Shown: positions 44,400 through 56,990, counted from the stretch's first letter. The stretch is DNA of 64,000 bases from Perognathus longimembris pacificus (GCF_023159225.1 NC_063162.1:95870880-95934879), one strand, 5' to 3'. Made by a program: numbers and translations. Notes: generated by a model not told the origin, from the letters alone.

Positions 44400-44750
44400 T
44401 TGCTAGGATTATTCTAACAAAATATCCACAGACTGAGAGGTTTTAAACAACAGAAATATATTTTCTTGTGGTTTTGCAGGCTAGAGGTTCAATCAACATG
44501 TTGGCAAGTTTAACTTTTTTCTGAGGTCTCTATCTTTGCCTTGGAGATAGCTGGCTGCCATTTTGCTATGTTCCTACAGTACTAGTATGTGCATCAATGA
44601 CAAAAATTCTTCTTACAGACACCAGCCCCACTGGATTAGTACTTACCTGTAGGGCATCAGTGTGCCCTACTTACTTCACATTTGAGATACTTAGGATTAA
44701 GGCTTCAATATGTGTCTCTTGCAGAGACCCAGTGCAGTCTATAACAGTAG
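44400..44750 (-). mobile_element. Old LTR-like interspersed repeat
   Basis: 'ctgagaggttttaaacaaca', 'aaatatattttcttgtggtt', 'tgcaggctagaggttc' and 'ttaaggcttcaatatgtgtc' resemble an old mammalian MaLR-type LTR in reverse. Family from memory. Confidence 0.45.
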
Positions 44751-45654
44751 GTCAAGGTGAGAGTTAACAAGCATTTGTCTGATAATTATTATCTTCTATG
44801 TGCAGGGTGCTTTGTTAAGTATCTTGTATCAAAGCATAATTGCAGACAGATAAATGAAAGGAGGAAAGGTGGGGAAATGCTATTCAATGTACGTATGTGA
44901 GAATGAAGCCAGGTAAACTGAGAGGATCATAGGGGTTAAGCAAGATAGGGGAGAATGATGGATAGGATACAGTGAGCAAGGTCTATGATGATGATAAAAT
45001 GACACAATTAATGGGAACTTAAAAAAACTGCTTAGAGATAATTTTTTTAAAAAGAATAATTGCAAGAATCTCATAAGGTCACATTTTCATTGCATATATG
45101 AAGTTAAACATAGAAAAACTGTTTTATCCACAGTAACATAAAAAAAACTGAGAGTCAAACCTAATTTCTCCAAATACTGTATGTCTAATAACTACATTGT
45201 ACTTGCCTAATTTGTGGGGAAGGGTAATAAGATTTAGTCCTTTATTTTTGACTTTTGTTTCATATATATACAGAGAGAGATAGAGAGAGTTGGAGTGATG
45301 CAAAAAATGGCACAAACTCTACCATCTTTCATATCATAGACACTGAGAGGTCTTAGAAAAACTGTAAAGTATTTCCAAATGTCTCCCATCCATCTGATTC
45401 AAAAACACAAAAGAGAAAAATCAAGATAGAGAACACTGATAAACATTTTTCTAGAAAAAATATCAAAGTGTCTTACAGAGAAAATGAATTTAAATGGAAG
45501 TTCATCATGGTCTATACATTTTTACTTCAAAAGCACATTTATTTTCAAACTGTAAGTTTCATCTTACCTTTCAGTCAGTAAAAAGATTGAAAGATATTTC
45601 AGGCCAGTGGCATCTATAAAATTGTCTCTTTCTCAAAACATCACCAAGTCAGTG
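44751..45654. other. Unassigned sequence
   Basis: No gene. A weak MIR-like phrase ('tatgtgcagggtgctttg') lies near 44798. Confidence 0.35.
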
Positions 45655-45893
45655 CCATGCTTAAACTCAAGGTAAACTTGTGGCCTCATACTCTCAACTT
45701 AACATTTTTCTCTTGAATCTGGTGCTCTATCACTTCAAACACCTCAATTTCTGGCGCTTTTTTTTTGTTGGTTAATTGGAGGTAAGTGTCTCACAGACTT
45801 TTCTGCCACATCTGGCTCCAAACCATAATCTTCAGATCTCAATCTCCTAAGTAGCTAGGATTCCAGGCATAACCTACCAGTGCCCAGTTAGAA
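45655..45893 (-). mobile_element. B1-Geo dimeric SINE
   Basis: In reverse: 'gtgccatgcttaaactcaag', 'ggttaattggaggtaagtg' and the B1-like 'cagatctcaatctcctaag' to 'ggattccaggcataacc'. Confidence 0.7.
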
Positions 45894-47050
45894 CTGTTTC
45901 TTTATGTTAATTTTTATACTTCCCAACACAGAACTAGAGTTATACATAAGTTATTGCTTTTTGTACATGCCTATACTTGTCTTTAGGGGCTCAGAAGAAA
46001 GCTTGTGGTTGACTCTAATACCATACTAGCTCTCTATAGAAAATGAGAAGGGAAGAGAGCCACATTCATTTATTTGTTTGTTGATGATGTATATCCAGAT
46101 CAATAACTGAAACCTCACATAAGGCAAGAATATCAAGCAACTTTCTTTCATAATAGGTTGTGGAAAGTGACCACATTCTGCATTTCCTGACTTTGTGGTG
46201 GTTTGGAGCTTTCATTGGCTCCATCAACATAAAGAAAATGAGAGTCTAGTGATCTTCACTTTCATAGTCCTGCAAAAATAATGTGGAGAAACTAACAATC
46301 AGGAGGAAGTAGACAGACCTATAGGACAGTTCAAGTTGCAGGCCAAACTCCATCTCCAGATTCATTTTCACATTATTTCAAAGTGCTTAAAACTTTTAAC
46401 TGTAACAAAGCCAAACTACCAGTGTTTGGATCTATTAGGGTCTCTGAAAATGAATGAAGCTGCATTGTCTTTGAGCAAAGAGAATATGCTTTGAGTTCAG
46501 TTTGTTAAACTAAGTACAATGGAAGCACATCACTTAATCGATGGTCATCATTTAATAGTATTAAACTAGCTTTGCTTACTGCGTTAAGTGAAGTTCAGAA
46601 TTAGGGATCTTATAATGGACTCAGCTCAATCTTCTGAAAAAGTGTGATTGACATAGTGAGAAAATGTCAGATCATTTTTAATATCCTAACAGTCTAAGGC
46701 TTTGATTAAGCCAAAAGATCTTTCAGGATGAGATGATAGCGTTTGGTACTAGAAAATTAATAAGGTATTAGTAAAGATTAAGACATATAATGTTCAATAT
46801 TAACATAAGAATGTTAACATGTTGACTTTTATTAAAACCAATGTAAAATAACCAGTATTTGTTTTCTGTTTTACTGACAAAATAGCTAGATGCTAAAAGA
46901 AATTCTGGCATACTTCTGGCAGTATAAAAATAATAGTAGTGAATGAGATGCCAGAAGATACTGCATTAAAAGGAAGACAGCATGACTATTTTAATGCTCT
47001 TGAGTGTATTAGAAATTTGTATGTCTGAGAATTTACTATATTCATCATAT
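45894..47050. other. Unassigned sequence
   Basis: No gene or recognised repeat. Confidence 0.4.
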
Positions 47051-47054
47051 TCTA

Positions 47055-47077
47055 GGCACACACACACACACACACAC
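47055..47077. repeat. (CA)n next to the homopurine tract
   Basis: About ten CA units immediately before the GAA tract. Confidence 0.92.
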
Positions 47078-47304
47078 AGAAGAAGAAGAAGAAGAAGAAG
47101 AAGAAGAAGAAGAAGAAGAAGAAGAAGAAGAAGAAGAAGAAGAAGAAGAAGAAGAAGAAGAAGAAGAAGGGGAGGGGGAGGAGGGGGAGGAGGGGGAGGG
47201 GGGAGGAGGGGGAGGAGGGGGAGGAGGAGGAGGAGGAGGAGGGGGGGAGGGGAGGAGGGGGAGGAGGGGGAGGAGGGGGAGGAGGGGGAGGAGGAGGAAG
47301 AGAA
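47078..47304. repeat. 227-nt homopurine tract: (GAA)n then (GGA/GGGGGA)n
   Basis: The plus strand contains no pyrimidine over this whole span. The left 92 nt are about 30 pure GAA units. The remainder is G-rich, with many GGA units and repeated GGGGG runs. The mirror-like purine run can form a triplex, and the G runs can form G-quadruplexes. Arg/Glu- or Ser/Pro/Leu-rich open frames here are repeat translations, not genes. Confidence 0.96.
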
Positions 47305-47767
47305 CAACTTATCTTGGGCCCTTTTATAATAGTCTCTGACTATTACAAAGAGTTTCTAGCTCTAGTACCCAGAAAGAAAACTTCGCTTTTAGAAAGGTAA
47401 TTTGATACATTGTAATCTTAATTTAGAAGAGCAGATTAGCACTACTACCAAGGAGAAACAGAGATGTGGATGGTCATTGATTAAAATTGGCTGGAATTAA
47501 AAAGCAAACAACAACAACAACAATAAAACCTAACAACTTCCAAACCTGTGTAACCAAGGAGATGTTTTCTTTGCATAATGCTGCTAACTGTTACTATTAG
47601 GACATCTAGGTATCCCAAGGAAACTGGAATCTATTAAAAGGGGATATGATCCTTGCAAAACTGTGTAAGTCCTCTGATCTACATAAAATATGCATAATAA
47701 AAGACTACTTACAACTATGTATGCTTATTTCATGACTCCATTACAGAAGGGTTTAAAAGATGCTTAA
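47305..47767. other. Unassigned sequence
   Basis: No gene or recognised repeat; a short CAA tract lies near 47508. Confidence 0.4.
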
Positions 47768-47997
47768 GGTTGGTAGCTAGTGGCTCAAGATTTGAACTCT
47801 AGCTACTCAGAAAGCTGAGATCTGAGAAGCACAATTGAAAGCCAGACTAGGAAAGAGTCTGTGAGACTCCTATCTCCAATCAACCAACATGGAGTTATGG
47901 CTCAAGTGGTATAGCACTAGCCTGGAATAAAAGAATTAAAAAAAAAAAAAGGACCAGTTTCCAAGCCTTGAGTTCGAGCCCCAGGAACAGCACACAT
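47768..47997 (+). mobile_element. B1-Geo dimeric SINE
   Basis: The B1-like head 'ggtagctagtggctcaagat' is followed by 'ctatctccaatcaaccaac' and Geo part 'gttatggctcaagtggtata' to 'ttgagttcgagccccaggaa'. An A-run has expanded inside the right half, and CA/CCA/CAA repeats follow its tail (47991-48037). Confidence 0.75.
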
Positions 47998-48037
47998 GCA
48001 CACACACCACCACCACCACCACTAACAACAACAACAA

Positions 48038-48990
48038 CCCTTGTTTAAATGTCTGACATACAGAACCCTATATTATTTTAATGAATATGTTGGCAGATCA
48101 ACAAAATGTTTTTAATTACCAAAATGAAACAATCCTTATTAAAAATTAAATTGTTACATTTCAGGGAGGGTAAAAAACCTGAGAGAACTGTCTTCCTGTT
48201 CAGCTAGAGTTAGCCATAAAAACATTTTTGGCTCCCCTACAATATAAGAAGGATTTATCTAAGCTACACTATTAAAAAATCCATTTAGGCTGTCAACAAG
48301 CATGTCAAATATCAACCCAAAATGATTTAAAGATTCAAAGCTATAAAAGAGAAATGTTCTTTGTAGTCTTGTAAAATTTGCATGGCTTGAGAGAATCGGG
48401 AGGAGTGACAGGCTGGCATAAACACAAAAAAGATGGACAGTTGCTTGGATAGCAGAGTTGATGGCACACTAAGACTGTTGTGTTTTCCTTCTTCTCAACC
48501 TGCCTAGGTTTGACCTCTATCTCTTCTGATTCACCTGCACACACCTCTGCCTCCTTGTCTGTAGCAGCTCACCTTCACCATTATAGTTTTACTAGTTTCC
48601 TCTCAAGTGTAATTTGCATTGTAATTCCATTTCTCCTTCCTCCCAGGGCCACTTTACTTCCATGAAATACACAGACATTGGCTGTTTTGCCACAAGTTTC
48701 AAGGATTAAAAAGTGGCAAGAATTTGATTGTTGTTGTTCATGAACATGCAATCTAGCAATCACCTATTCAAAACAAATCAGGGGAAAACTGGACTTTGAC
48801 CAAGCCTTAACAATATAATTTTTGTCAATTTTAATTTATTCCTAAATTACTCAATTAATCAATACATGATTATTTATTGGCCTCTCTTTTCAGAAATTAA
48901 AATGATTGTTCTCTCTTCATAGATAGGCAGAATGATGTTCAGATTTTTAGACCATGGCTCTATTTTCTAAATTACAACAACAATAACATA
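48038..48990. other. Unassigned sequence
   Basis: No gene or recognised repeat. Confidence 0.4.
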
Positions 48991-49118
48991 AGCTGAAAGT
49001 ATAGCTGTGGCTGACGTGGTAGAGTGCTAGCCTTCAGCACAAAATCTCAGGAGCAGTACTCAGGCTCAGAGTTCAATCCCCAAGACCAGCACAAAAATAA
49101 GCAAGCAAACAAAAAAAT
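48991..49118 (+). mobile_element. Geo-monomer SINE (right half only)
   Basis: 'tatagctgtggctgacgtgg', 'tagagtgctagccttcagc' and 'cagagttcaatccccaagac' form a Geo monomer with an A-rich tail. No B1 or ID half is visible upstream. Confidence 0.7.
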
Positions 49119-49244
49119 TCTTTAAAGTATCATACTGTTTAACATCCTAGTGAAATTAATTCTCTCTACTTCCTTTACCACTAGGTTTCAATATGTTTTA
49201 AAGTGTCATACAAATCTATCTTATATCTCCAAAATAAATAAGGA

Positions 49245-49460
49245 ACTGGAACAACTCAATCACAAGACCTAGGTATTCAGAAGGCTAAGATCTGAGGAAC
49301 AGGTTTGAAGTTAGCCCAGGCAGAAAAGTCTGTGAGCATCTTATCTGCAATTAACCAGCAAAAAGCAGAAAATGGGAGCATGGATCAAGTGGTAGAGTAC
49401 CAATCATAAATAAAGAAACCAAGCAAGAGTTTGATATTCTGAGTTCAAGCCCGAGTACTA
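49245..49460 (+). mobile_element. B1-Geo dimeric SINE
   Basis: The B1-like part is 'cacaagacctaggtattcag', the linker 'gcaattaaccagcaaaaagc', and the Geo part ends 'tgagttcaagcccgagtac'. A TG microsatellite follows directly. Confidence 0.7.
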
Positions 49461-49497
49461 GTGTGTGTGTGTGTGCATGTGTGTGCACACACACACT
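49461..49497. repeat. (TG)n/(CA)n microsatellite at a SINE tail
   Basis: A TG tract passing into CA, starting at the 3' end of the SINE at 49245. Confidence 0.92.
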
Positions 49498-50718
49498 GAG
49501 CAAAGGACCTGAGAAAACTTATTTCCAAGGGGGATCTCATACAAATAACCAATAGGATTAGTATTTATCCAATGAGGAGAGATCACGATACTGAAGACAC
49601 ATCTATACCCATGCATACTTTAACACTGTTCACATTAGCTAAGTTATGGATTCAGCCTGAAGAACATTATACAAAGTGATAAGACAGGCATAGGAAGACC
49701 AGAACCACATGATCTCATTTATATGCTAAAGAAGTTAAATTCTTAGAAGCAAAGTGTAGAATAGTTACCAAGATCTAAGGTGGAAGTAGAAAGGATTCGA
49801 GACCCAAAAGATTCAGACACATAAAAGGTTAAATGTTTGAAATCTATCAATTAGTTATTATCAATAACTAATACTTCAATATGTAGTATTTTATTGTCAA
49901 GAGGAAGAAAAAAAGAAATTTACAAAAAGGTCATCTTACTAGGTACATTAAAACTACTAGAACATTTCAAAACCAAGATGAAAACTTAGAAAACATGAAA
50001 TAGATGAGAATCTATTCACCTATCAAGGGTATCTATAATAAATTTTTTGTAAATTGTTTTAAATCACACATCGCGTGTGATTCAATAATCACGTCAGATC
50101 TAAACTAGAGTGCCTGTGAGCTGATAACCTGTGGGCACTGCTCATATAAGCTTAAAGGGAGTCCATTAGGCATTGGTTTCCCCAAATCTACAACAGATTT
50201 TTACCTTGTGTCTTCCCTATGGAAGAAAGACAAACATAAATTAAGTGCTGATTTAAATATACAGCATTCTGAAGAATCATGTCCCTGCCCTACCATTCTC
50301 ATCCTGCTATTTCAAGGTGACAGAAAAAACTAAATAATTCTATGAGCCTATTTCCATATTTTGTAAATTATGGAAATATTTAGATTATGGAAAATTACCA
50401 TATACCCAGTCAGGGGTAGTTATGGGAAGATCAATGGGTAAGTGTTGCTTTGAATAGAGAGCTAGTGATTTCATAAGAAAAAAAAAAGAGATAAATGAGT
50501 TGGTTGATGAGTTCGAAGAAATGAAATAGTCATTACTTGAAATGTGTTGTTTAACTACATAGTAAACCCAGTAAAAATATGCATTGTCTCTACAACAATA
50601 GCAGAAATAGCGAGCTTTCTGAACATGAGAGAAACTAGTGGAAAAATAAACTACAGCTGCAAATATTCATGTAGATCACATCTGAGAAATGCACTGTTAA
50701 GTGAAGAGTACATGGTAC
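49498..50718. other. Unassigned AT-rich sequence with short palindromes
   Basis: No gene. Inverted repeats: 49850-49872 (arms attagttatt / aataactaat, 3-nt loop) and 50062-50082 (arms aatcacac / gtgtgatt, 5-nt loop). Confidence 0.45.
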
Positions 50719-50792
50719 AGGGTTGTAGCTCAGTGTTGAAGCACACTGAGAATGCACCAAGCTCTGGGTTCCATCCCCAGCATCAAAGGGGT
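50719..50792 (+). mobile_element. ID-type monomeric SINE
   Basis: 'agggttgtagctcagtgttg' (A box), 'gctctgggttccatccccag' (B box) and a short tail. A single tRNA-Ala-like unit without a Geo half; diverged. Confidence 0.75.
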
Positions 50793-53569
50793 AGAGGGAC
50801 AAAGCACACAAAAATATGAGCAGGAGGATTCCATGTTTATATGCTGCACAAACAAGCAAAGGTCAGCACTGTGTTGCATATGAGTTGTTTCACTGTCACA
50901 TATATGGCTCATTCTCATGCTAGCTAATGCAGTTAATGTTGAATATCTTAAAGGCTTGGAGTTAGAGGCAGATAGAAGGAATACTTCACACATTTCCCCA
51001 AATTTTGTTGTAAAGATGGATCACTGTCCGTAACCCATAAGACAAAAATATGGAACAAAACAATCACTTGTGATATATCAGATAAGTTGTTCTTGCTGAT
51101 GTCAAAGAATGTGTAATATGTATTTAAACATGGATAACTGAAGTATGTGAAAAGACATACAGATTAAATACTTAAAAGATACACAAATTGGGTACTTAAA
51201 AGATACATACACTAGTTATTGAAATGTGTGACTTCTCTGAGTATAAATAGAACTCTGGGCATTCTGATGATTGGTGAATCAGAATAAACACCAAAGCTCA
51301 CAGCAGCCAGAAAAGGAACTACACAAAAATAATACTAAAAGACCTGGTGTGAGTTTTTTCAAAACTTTTTAAGTTGTAGGAAAAAAAAGTCTATTATATC
51401 ATTAGTTCCATTGAAATATGATCATAAAAAACCTAGAGGAATTTGTGAGAATGTGACTTCCTTAATCATTCTTGAGAAAATGGAGAAATGTGGATAACAA
51501 ATAAATTAGAATGAACACTGACATTAATAGAAATTCCTCAAGTAAATAAATGCCAGTTATGCCAGCCAGGAAATTTCTAGGTAGAAAAACAGGCATCTGT
51601 GCACATGGCTAAGTTCTAGTTTAGCAAAGCCAAAGGAATGCACAGTACTAAGCCAAGCACGTCCCCAAACACCAGCCCTGACCAGCTCCTCACTTAACCT
51701 ATCTCAGTTAAACAAACTCATATTCAACTTGTATCTAGTTTTAAAACTTTCCTGTTTTAAATCAATTTGACTCCATTTGAAAATGCTTTCTAATCATTAA
51801 CTTTTATTGATGACTTTGATTTTATTCTTCTTATGCTCTTCCATCTCCTAAATTTACAATCCAGAGATATTGTTGCTACTCACGAGAGAGGGATTCAGAT
51901 AAATGTGCATGGCTCTTTAATCAGGAACTTTCACCATTATCAAAGTGGAGCCAGTCCCAGGTAAAAGCTAAACCGAAAAGACAGAGACACAAGAGTCTCC
52001 AGGAAATGGTCTACCTTGTTTATGGGGCCTAGAGCTTTTCTTTATCCTGCCACTAATGTACAATTGGATTAGGTAATGCAACATTCTCCTCGTTGTTTAG
52101 TCATATTCTCTCTGAAGAGCCTGAATATAAACTCAGTTAAAAATGCAGGAGGCTGAAAGGTAAGCATAGATTTTTAACCCACAGCTGTACTAATTTATCC
52201 TCCCAGGAAAGATACACTAGTTAGGATGCTATTATAAATGGAAAATTCTAAGGGGAGGGAGCCATTTGAACCTAAATACCTCTAAAATGAAGTATTAATA
52301 TCACAAAGAGGATGTTCAGATGCAAAAGGCTGCATGTATTAGAAACGAATAAGGTGACATTGATATTCTGAACGCAATGCAAAATTTTGCATGCAGAGAT
52401 ACATAAATGCTGAGTTGACATATGATGTAGAATCTGGGATCCTGATTTGTTTTCCTTCCCCTGTTTCTACTTTCTTACTAATTACTTCTTCCTGCCCTGG
52501 AATATCAAAGTCCTACAGGCCACTGCTTGTCTTCTTTTTTATTTGTCTCTTTCTTTACAAACTCCCAATTGAGAAGAGTCATTTATTCTGGGGGATATTA
52601 GTCCTGGTCACTGACCTCTCCTCCCTACAACTTCTGAAAGACCATGTAGATCCAGGATTAAAAGAGACAATAAAAGTCAGGTAGCTAGCTGTCTCAAAGT
52701 TTTTCATCACACTCTTATACAAAGTGTGGTTCCATGTACATTGCACAATTTTTTAAGGAGTTATTCTTTGCATGGGGCATAAATTATCTCTTTGAGACTT
52801 TCATCTTCATGTTTTGTGTGACTAGGAGAATCTACATTATTATATCCTTTGAAATATCCAAAAAGAGCTGTGTTAGTTATGTATTACTGCACACTAATCT
52901 AGCCTAAACTCTCGTGTACTCTTTATGTGACTTGGTTTGAAATAAATGAATACATTTCAATATAATAGTGAGAGATGCAATGTGTTCTAGGAAAGGGAAT
53001 ATAGCTAATAGTTGCACCATGACTTTGAATCTGAGTTGACTTCTTAGCCTACTTTTATCTCACTGAAGTTGCTCAAATGTCCACAGAAAAGGCTGGCAAA
53101 TAGCTTACTTAGCTCAACTTGCTGATCTTCAGAACTGAGAGCAAATGAAAAGACTGTTCTTTGAAGCTGCAGATTTGGGTGTGATGGTTACTCAGTGAAG
53201 ATGCACTGATACAAAGAATTTCCCATTATCTATTACTCTCATCCCTTAGGGTATCTGTCCTTTTGGACATATAATGCCTAGCACAGAATACAGTATGCTC
53301 ACCTATAACATGACTAAAACAAATAGTTAAAAATTATCTTCTCCTATATAAACCATATTTTGCTTCCACAGCCAAAATTTTTTAACATACTCTAAATATT
53401 ATAAAGCATATTGTCTGGTATATACTGTAACCATTCTCTGTGTCTAAAATATTACACATTAGAAAAATACTGTGATAGTTTCAGATAATTTTAATGAGTT
53501 TAAGGAAGATTTTTTTTTTCAAAACCATGTATTGCTTCTTTGCTTCTCTTATTTTGTTTCTCTTTCCAG
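50793..53569. other. Unassigned AT-rich sequence
   Basis: No gene. At about 51240, 'gagtataaatagaactctgg' followed by 'gtgaatcagaataaacacc' could be an old LTR promoter, but nothing else supports it. A 97-codon frame at 52391-52684 has no domain features. Confidence 0.4.
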
Positions 53570-53685
53570 AGGTAGCACACTTGGAATCATAACATGTAAG
53601 GCTGAGGCAGGAGGATCAAGAACTTGAAGCTAGTCTGGTCTACTTCATGAGACAGTGTCTCAGAAATAAGCAAAGAGACTAATAA
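53570..53685 (+). mobile_element. B1 SINE, monomeric
   Basis: 'gtaaggctgaggcaggagga', 'ttgaagctagtctggtctac' and 'tgagacagtgtctcag' are classic B1/7SL-type words in the right order. Confidence 0.75.
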
Positions 53686-53766
53686 GATCAAGCTTCTAAA
53701 TACATTTCTCTTCCTTTTAGTCTTGTCCTAATTTATAAGATTTTCTCTTTAAAAATATCTTTTTAG

Positions 53767-53888
53767 ACGGCCAGAAGCGGCGCTGTGGCTCAAGTGGCAG
53801 AGTGCTAGCCTTGAGCAGGAAGAAGCCAGGGACAGTGCTCAGGCCCTGAGTCCAAGGCCCAGGACTGGCCAAAAAAAAAAAAAAAAAA
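53767..53888 (+). mobile_element. Geo-only SINE (5'-truncated IDL-Geo) with target duplication
   Basis: Begins exactly at 'acggccagaagcggcgctg', the start of the Geo half, and ends with 'aggactggcc' and an A-tail of about 19 nt. It is flanked by atctttttag at 53757-53766 and 53889-53898. No ID half is present. The sequence is as young-looking as any full-length copy in the window. Confidence 0.9.
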
Positions 53889-53898
53889 ATCTTTTTAG

Positions 53899-55306
53899 TC
53901 TTACTATATAATCATTCTAGTATTTTTAGTTTTAAGAAAAGTCTCTGTCTTGTCATGGATCCCTCATACCATAGAATTCCATTCCCATTTCAGAGCTATA
54001 ATAAGTATTTTCATCTATACCATGAAATGAGACTATTTCCTCTGTGTTCCTGTCTTTTTTCTGGGGTGGGGGTTGTTTTTTGTTTTCAATTTTTATATTT
54101 TCCTTTATGGGAGAGACTTCCTGATACTAACTGATGTATCTCATAACTAGTAATATGAATGTCACTTGTAATACTAAGGTACTGGAAAGCTGACAGGAAT
54201 TGTAGGCAGGGGGTCAGAAAGAAGTAGAGATAGGAGGATAAAACATTGAAGAAAAACTCCTCCACTGCTCTGAGTCACAGCCACTCCTCTTTCACACCTT
54301 CAAAAATTATGCCAAGAATTCTGGCAAACAATCTCTTCCCTGCTCTCTGCAAACATGTGGCTTTATATGTTTTTGTAAATAATGTCAGTTGATATTTTGT
54401 TGGGATTCTCCAGAGGCAAAAAAGAGAGAGAAGATAAATGAAAGTGTGCGTCTGAGGTTTGGAAATACTTTTGTTTAAATTTAAAAATATGTTATTTAAA
54501 TCTTTTGTATTGTCTGGATCTTTGGTTTTATCTTCTATAAAGAATGATGCCAGTGATAATGCTAAAGATAACTTTTTTTGTAAATCTCTGAGATGATAAA
54601 GAAGAGCTTATTTTTAAAAAGGTATGCCAATTCAGGAGGTGTGTAGACATCACAGAACAAATGTAGTTCCAGATTTTGATGGTGATTTTATTTTAGTACT
54701 AAGATTCTCCTGCACTGACTCATCGTGAACCTCTTCCTTTTAGTTCTCCATCTGCAACCACTGCCCTTCACAGCAAGGTCACAAAGCCCCAGAAACAATC
54801 GTCTGTGTTTGTAAGGGACTTATGTTGGGATATTGTAATTTCCATCCATTCACCTTATCTCTAAGGCTGGTTTGTTTTACCAACATTAGAATTTACACCA
54901 GAACTCAAAGTTTCAAAAATATTTACTATCTGGTGCTTTACAGAAAATGTTGTGGATTATGGCTATAGACAATCAAGCTTCAGGAATGTAAGAGCTGGTA
55001 GTTTCATCAACCAATCAATCAATAAGATAAGAGATAAATAGTGATAAGTGAACATTTTTTATCTTCTTGTGTTAAGGAAAAAACATGTTTAAATTGCAGT
55101 TGCCTCCTAAGTATGTAAGATGAATAAAAACAACCCATGATGGGTGGATTCTATTTGAGGCATGTTAAGTAAGAATGGTTTTTTTTGAATCAAAAAATTT
55201 TGTATCATTAATCAAATTGCATAAGTAATCCACAGATCTGTAATGAATTTCCTTTCATTATGGAAGACACAGCATGGTACAAGAAATGATGGACACATGG
55301 TTTGGG
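53899..55306. other. Unassigned AT-rich sequence
   Basis: No gene or recognised repeat. Confidence 0.4.
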
Positions 55307-55523
55307 GTTTTTTGTTTTTTGGATTTTTTGGCCAGTCCTGGACCTTGGACTCAGGGCCTGAGGCACTGTCCCTGGCTTCTTTTTGCTCAAGGCTACCACT
55401 CTACCACTTGAGCCACAGCACCACTCCTGGCCTTTTTCTGTTTATGTGGTGCTGGGGAATCGAACTCAGGGCTTCATGTATAGGAGACAGGCACTCTTGC
55501 CACTAGGCCATATTCCCAGCACT
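55307..55523 (-). mobile_element. IDL-Geo SINE, full length
   Basis: A reverse dimer with a T/G-rich tail. A 10-bp duplication, atggtttggg, lies at 55297-55306 and 55524-55533. Confidence 0.92.
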
Positions 55524-55533
55524 ATGGTTTGGG

Positions 55534-56747
55534 TTTTAGTCCACGCAATTAACATACTCCACAGCCACAGGCAGGTCACTTTTACCTTTCGACTTAAGTC
55601 AGAGGATGAAGCTGCATAACCTTGCATTGAGTTCAACTTTATACTGTTATGAAGACAATACAGGTAACAATTTGTCCCTTGTACACAAAGTTATTAAGCT
55701 ATTGTAATAGTTTTAATATTTAAAAGAATCAAGCACTAAACTGAGAAATACTGAGACTATCATGATTCCTATGCTTCTATTTTTATTTGGATTGCTTTAG
55801 AAAAATCATTTATGCAATTCCATGCTCTAGTTTCCTTTTTACTAAAGCAGCAATAATAGTGTTTGTATCTTTGGTCTATCAAGATATACTATGCATCTCG
55901 GCAAAGCTATTTGGGAAGACTTGGAAAAAGAGAGATGTGTAAATACTAAAATCTTATTTTTAAAGTAATTTTAGATTCTTATAATACTGCAAAAAAACTT
56001 AACCTTGCCCTTTAAAACACTGCATATAGAATGCAAATTAAATGCTAAATTTTGCATAGTACTTACTCATGTGTGAAGAAAATTAGATATTCTGCATCGT
56101 AGTCAACTCTTCTGAAATAATGTCACCATGTAATATCACTGTTAGCTTTCTTAGCTGAGAAATGCTGTTTTCATGAATAGTGATAAGAAAGGAATTTGAA
56201 TGGAATTTTACATTCTCATGCCTTGTTACATAAAATTGTCACCTAGGACTATAAATTTTATCCCTTTTATACCAAATATAAACTATCAGTTTCAAATGTG
56301 TAGCACAGATTTAGGTGCATTTCTTTCCATTTAATTTTTGAATGACAGTTAAACAATGTTGGGTAAAGAGAAGTGAAGATATGACTAGTATTAGACACAT
56401 TTAAGCAATACTATGATTCCTAGCACTAATATATAGCATTGAAATGCTTACTATTTATGTACCATGTAGCAGTTGGAAATGTTTGCCTTAATAATCTCAC
56501 TTACAGAAATATTTTTTTCAGAATCAGAATTTTTAAAGGTCTAGACCTTTTAATACTACAGAAAAAATGACTTAAATACCCTTTCTTAGCATTACTTATA
56601 CTGATAATTAAAGTACTGAAAAGTATGCTCACATTTCACTAGAAAACTTTGACTTATTAAATAAGCTATATATATACATACACACATATATAAGATAATA
56701 AGGTAGTGAAAAAATTACTTTAAATAAATACATTATCCAATCTGTCC
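55534..56747. other. Unassigned AT-rich sequence
   Basis: No gene or recognised repeat. Confidence 0.4.
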
Positions 56748-56968
56748 TTCATTTTGTCAGTCGTGGGGCTTGACCTCAGGACCTTGGCACTGTCTCTGAA
56801 CTTTTTCACTCAAGGCTATTGCTCTACCACTTTGAGCCACAGTTCCATGTCTGGTTTTCTGGTGATTAATTGGAAATAAGAGTCTCATGGGAACTTTTCT
56901 GCCCAGGATGGGTTTGAATGACCATCCTCAGATCTCAGCCTCTTGAGTACCAAGGATTATAGGTGTCA
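56748..56968 (-). mobile_element. B1-Geo dimeric SINE
   Basis: In reverse: 'gtcagtcgtggggcttgacc', 'ctttgagccacagttccatg', 'ggtgattaattggaaataag' and B1-like 'cctcagatctcagcctcttg'. Confidence 0.78.
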
Positions 56969-56990
56969 GCTCCTGGCTCCTGGCTATCCA

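Noticed and set aside
46966..47329. Open frames of 113 and 115 codons over the homopurine tract (Leu/Pro/Ser-rich and Arg/Gly/Glu-rich)
   Set aside because: They are translations of (GAA)n and (GGA)n on the two strands and carry no domain or flanking coding sequence.
50719..50792. A tRNA gene
   Set aside because: A- and B-box-like words are present, but the unit is an ID-type SINE: the cloverleaf pairing is not kept and the B box is altered.
51240..51300. A host promoter from 'gagtataaatagaac'
   Set aside because: A lone TATA-like word in AT-rich DNA, with no CpG-rich context, no open frame downstream and no second signal.
52391..52684. 97-codon plus-strand frame with hydrophobic stretches
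   Set aside because: Hydrophobic runs are expected in T-rich DNA, and no signal, splice sites or family features were seen.
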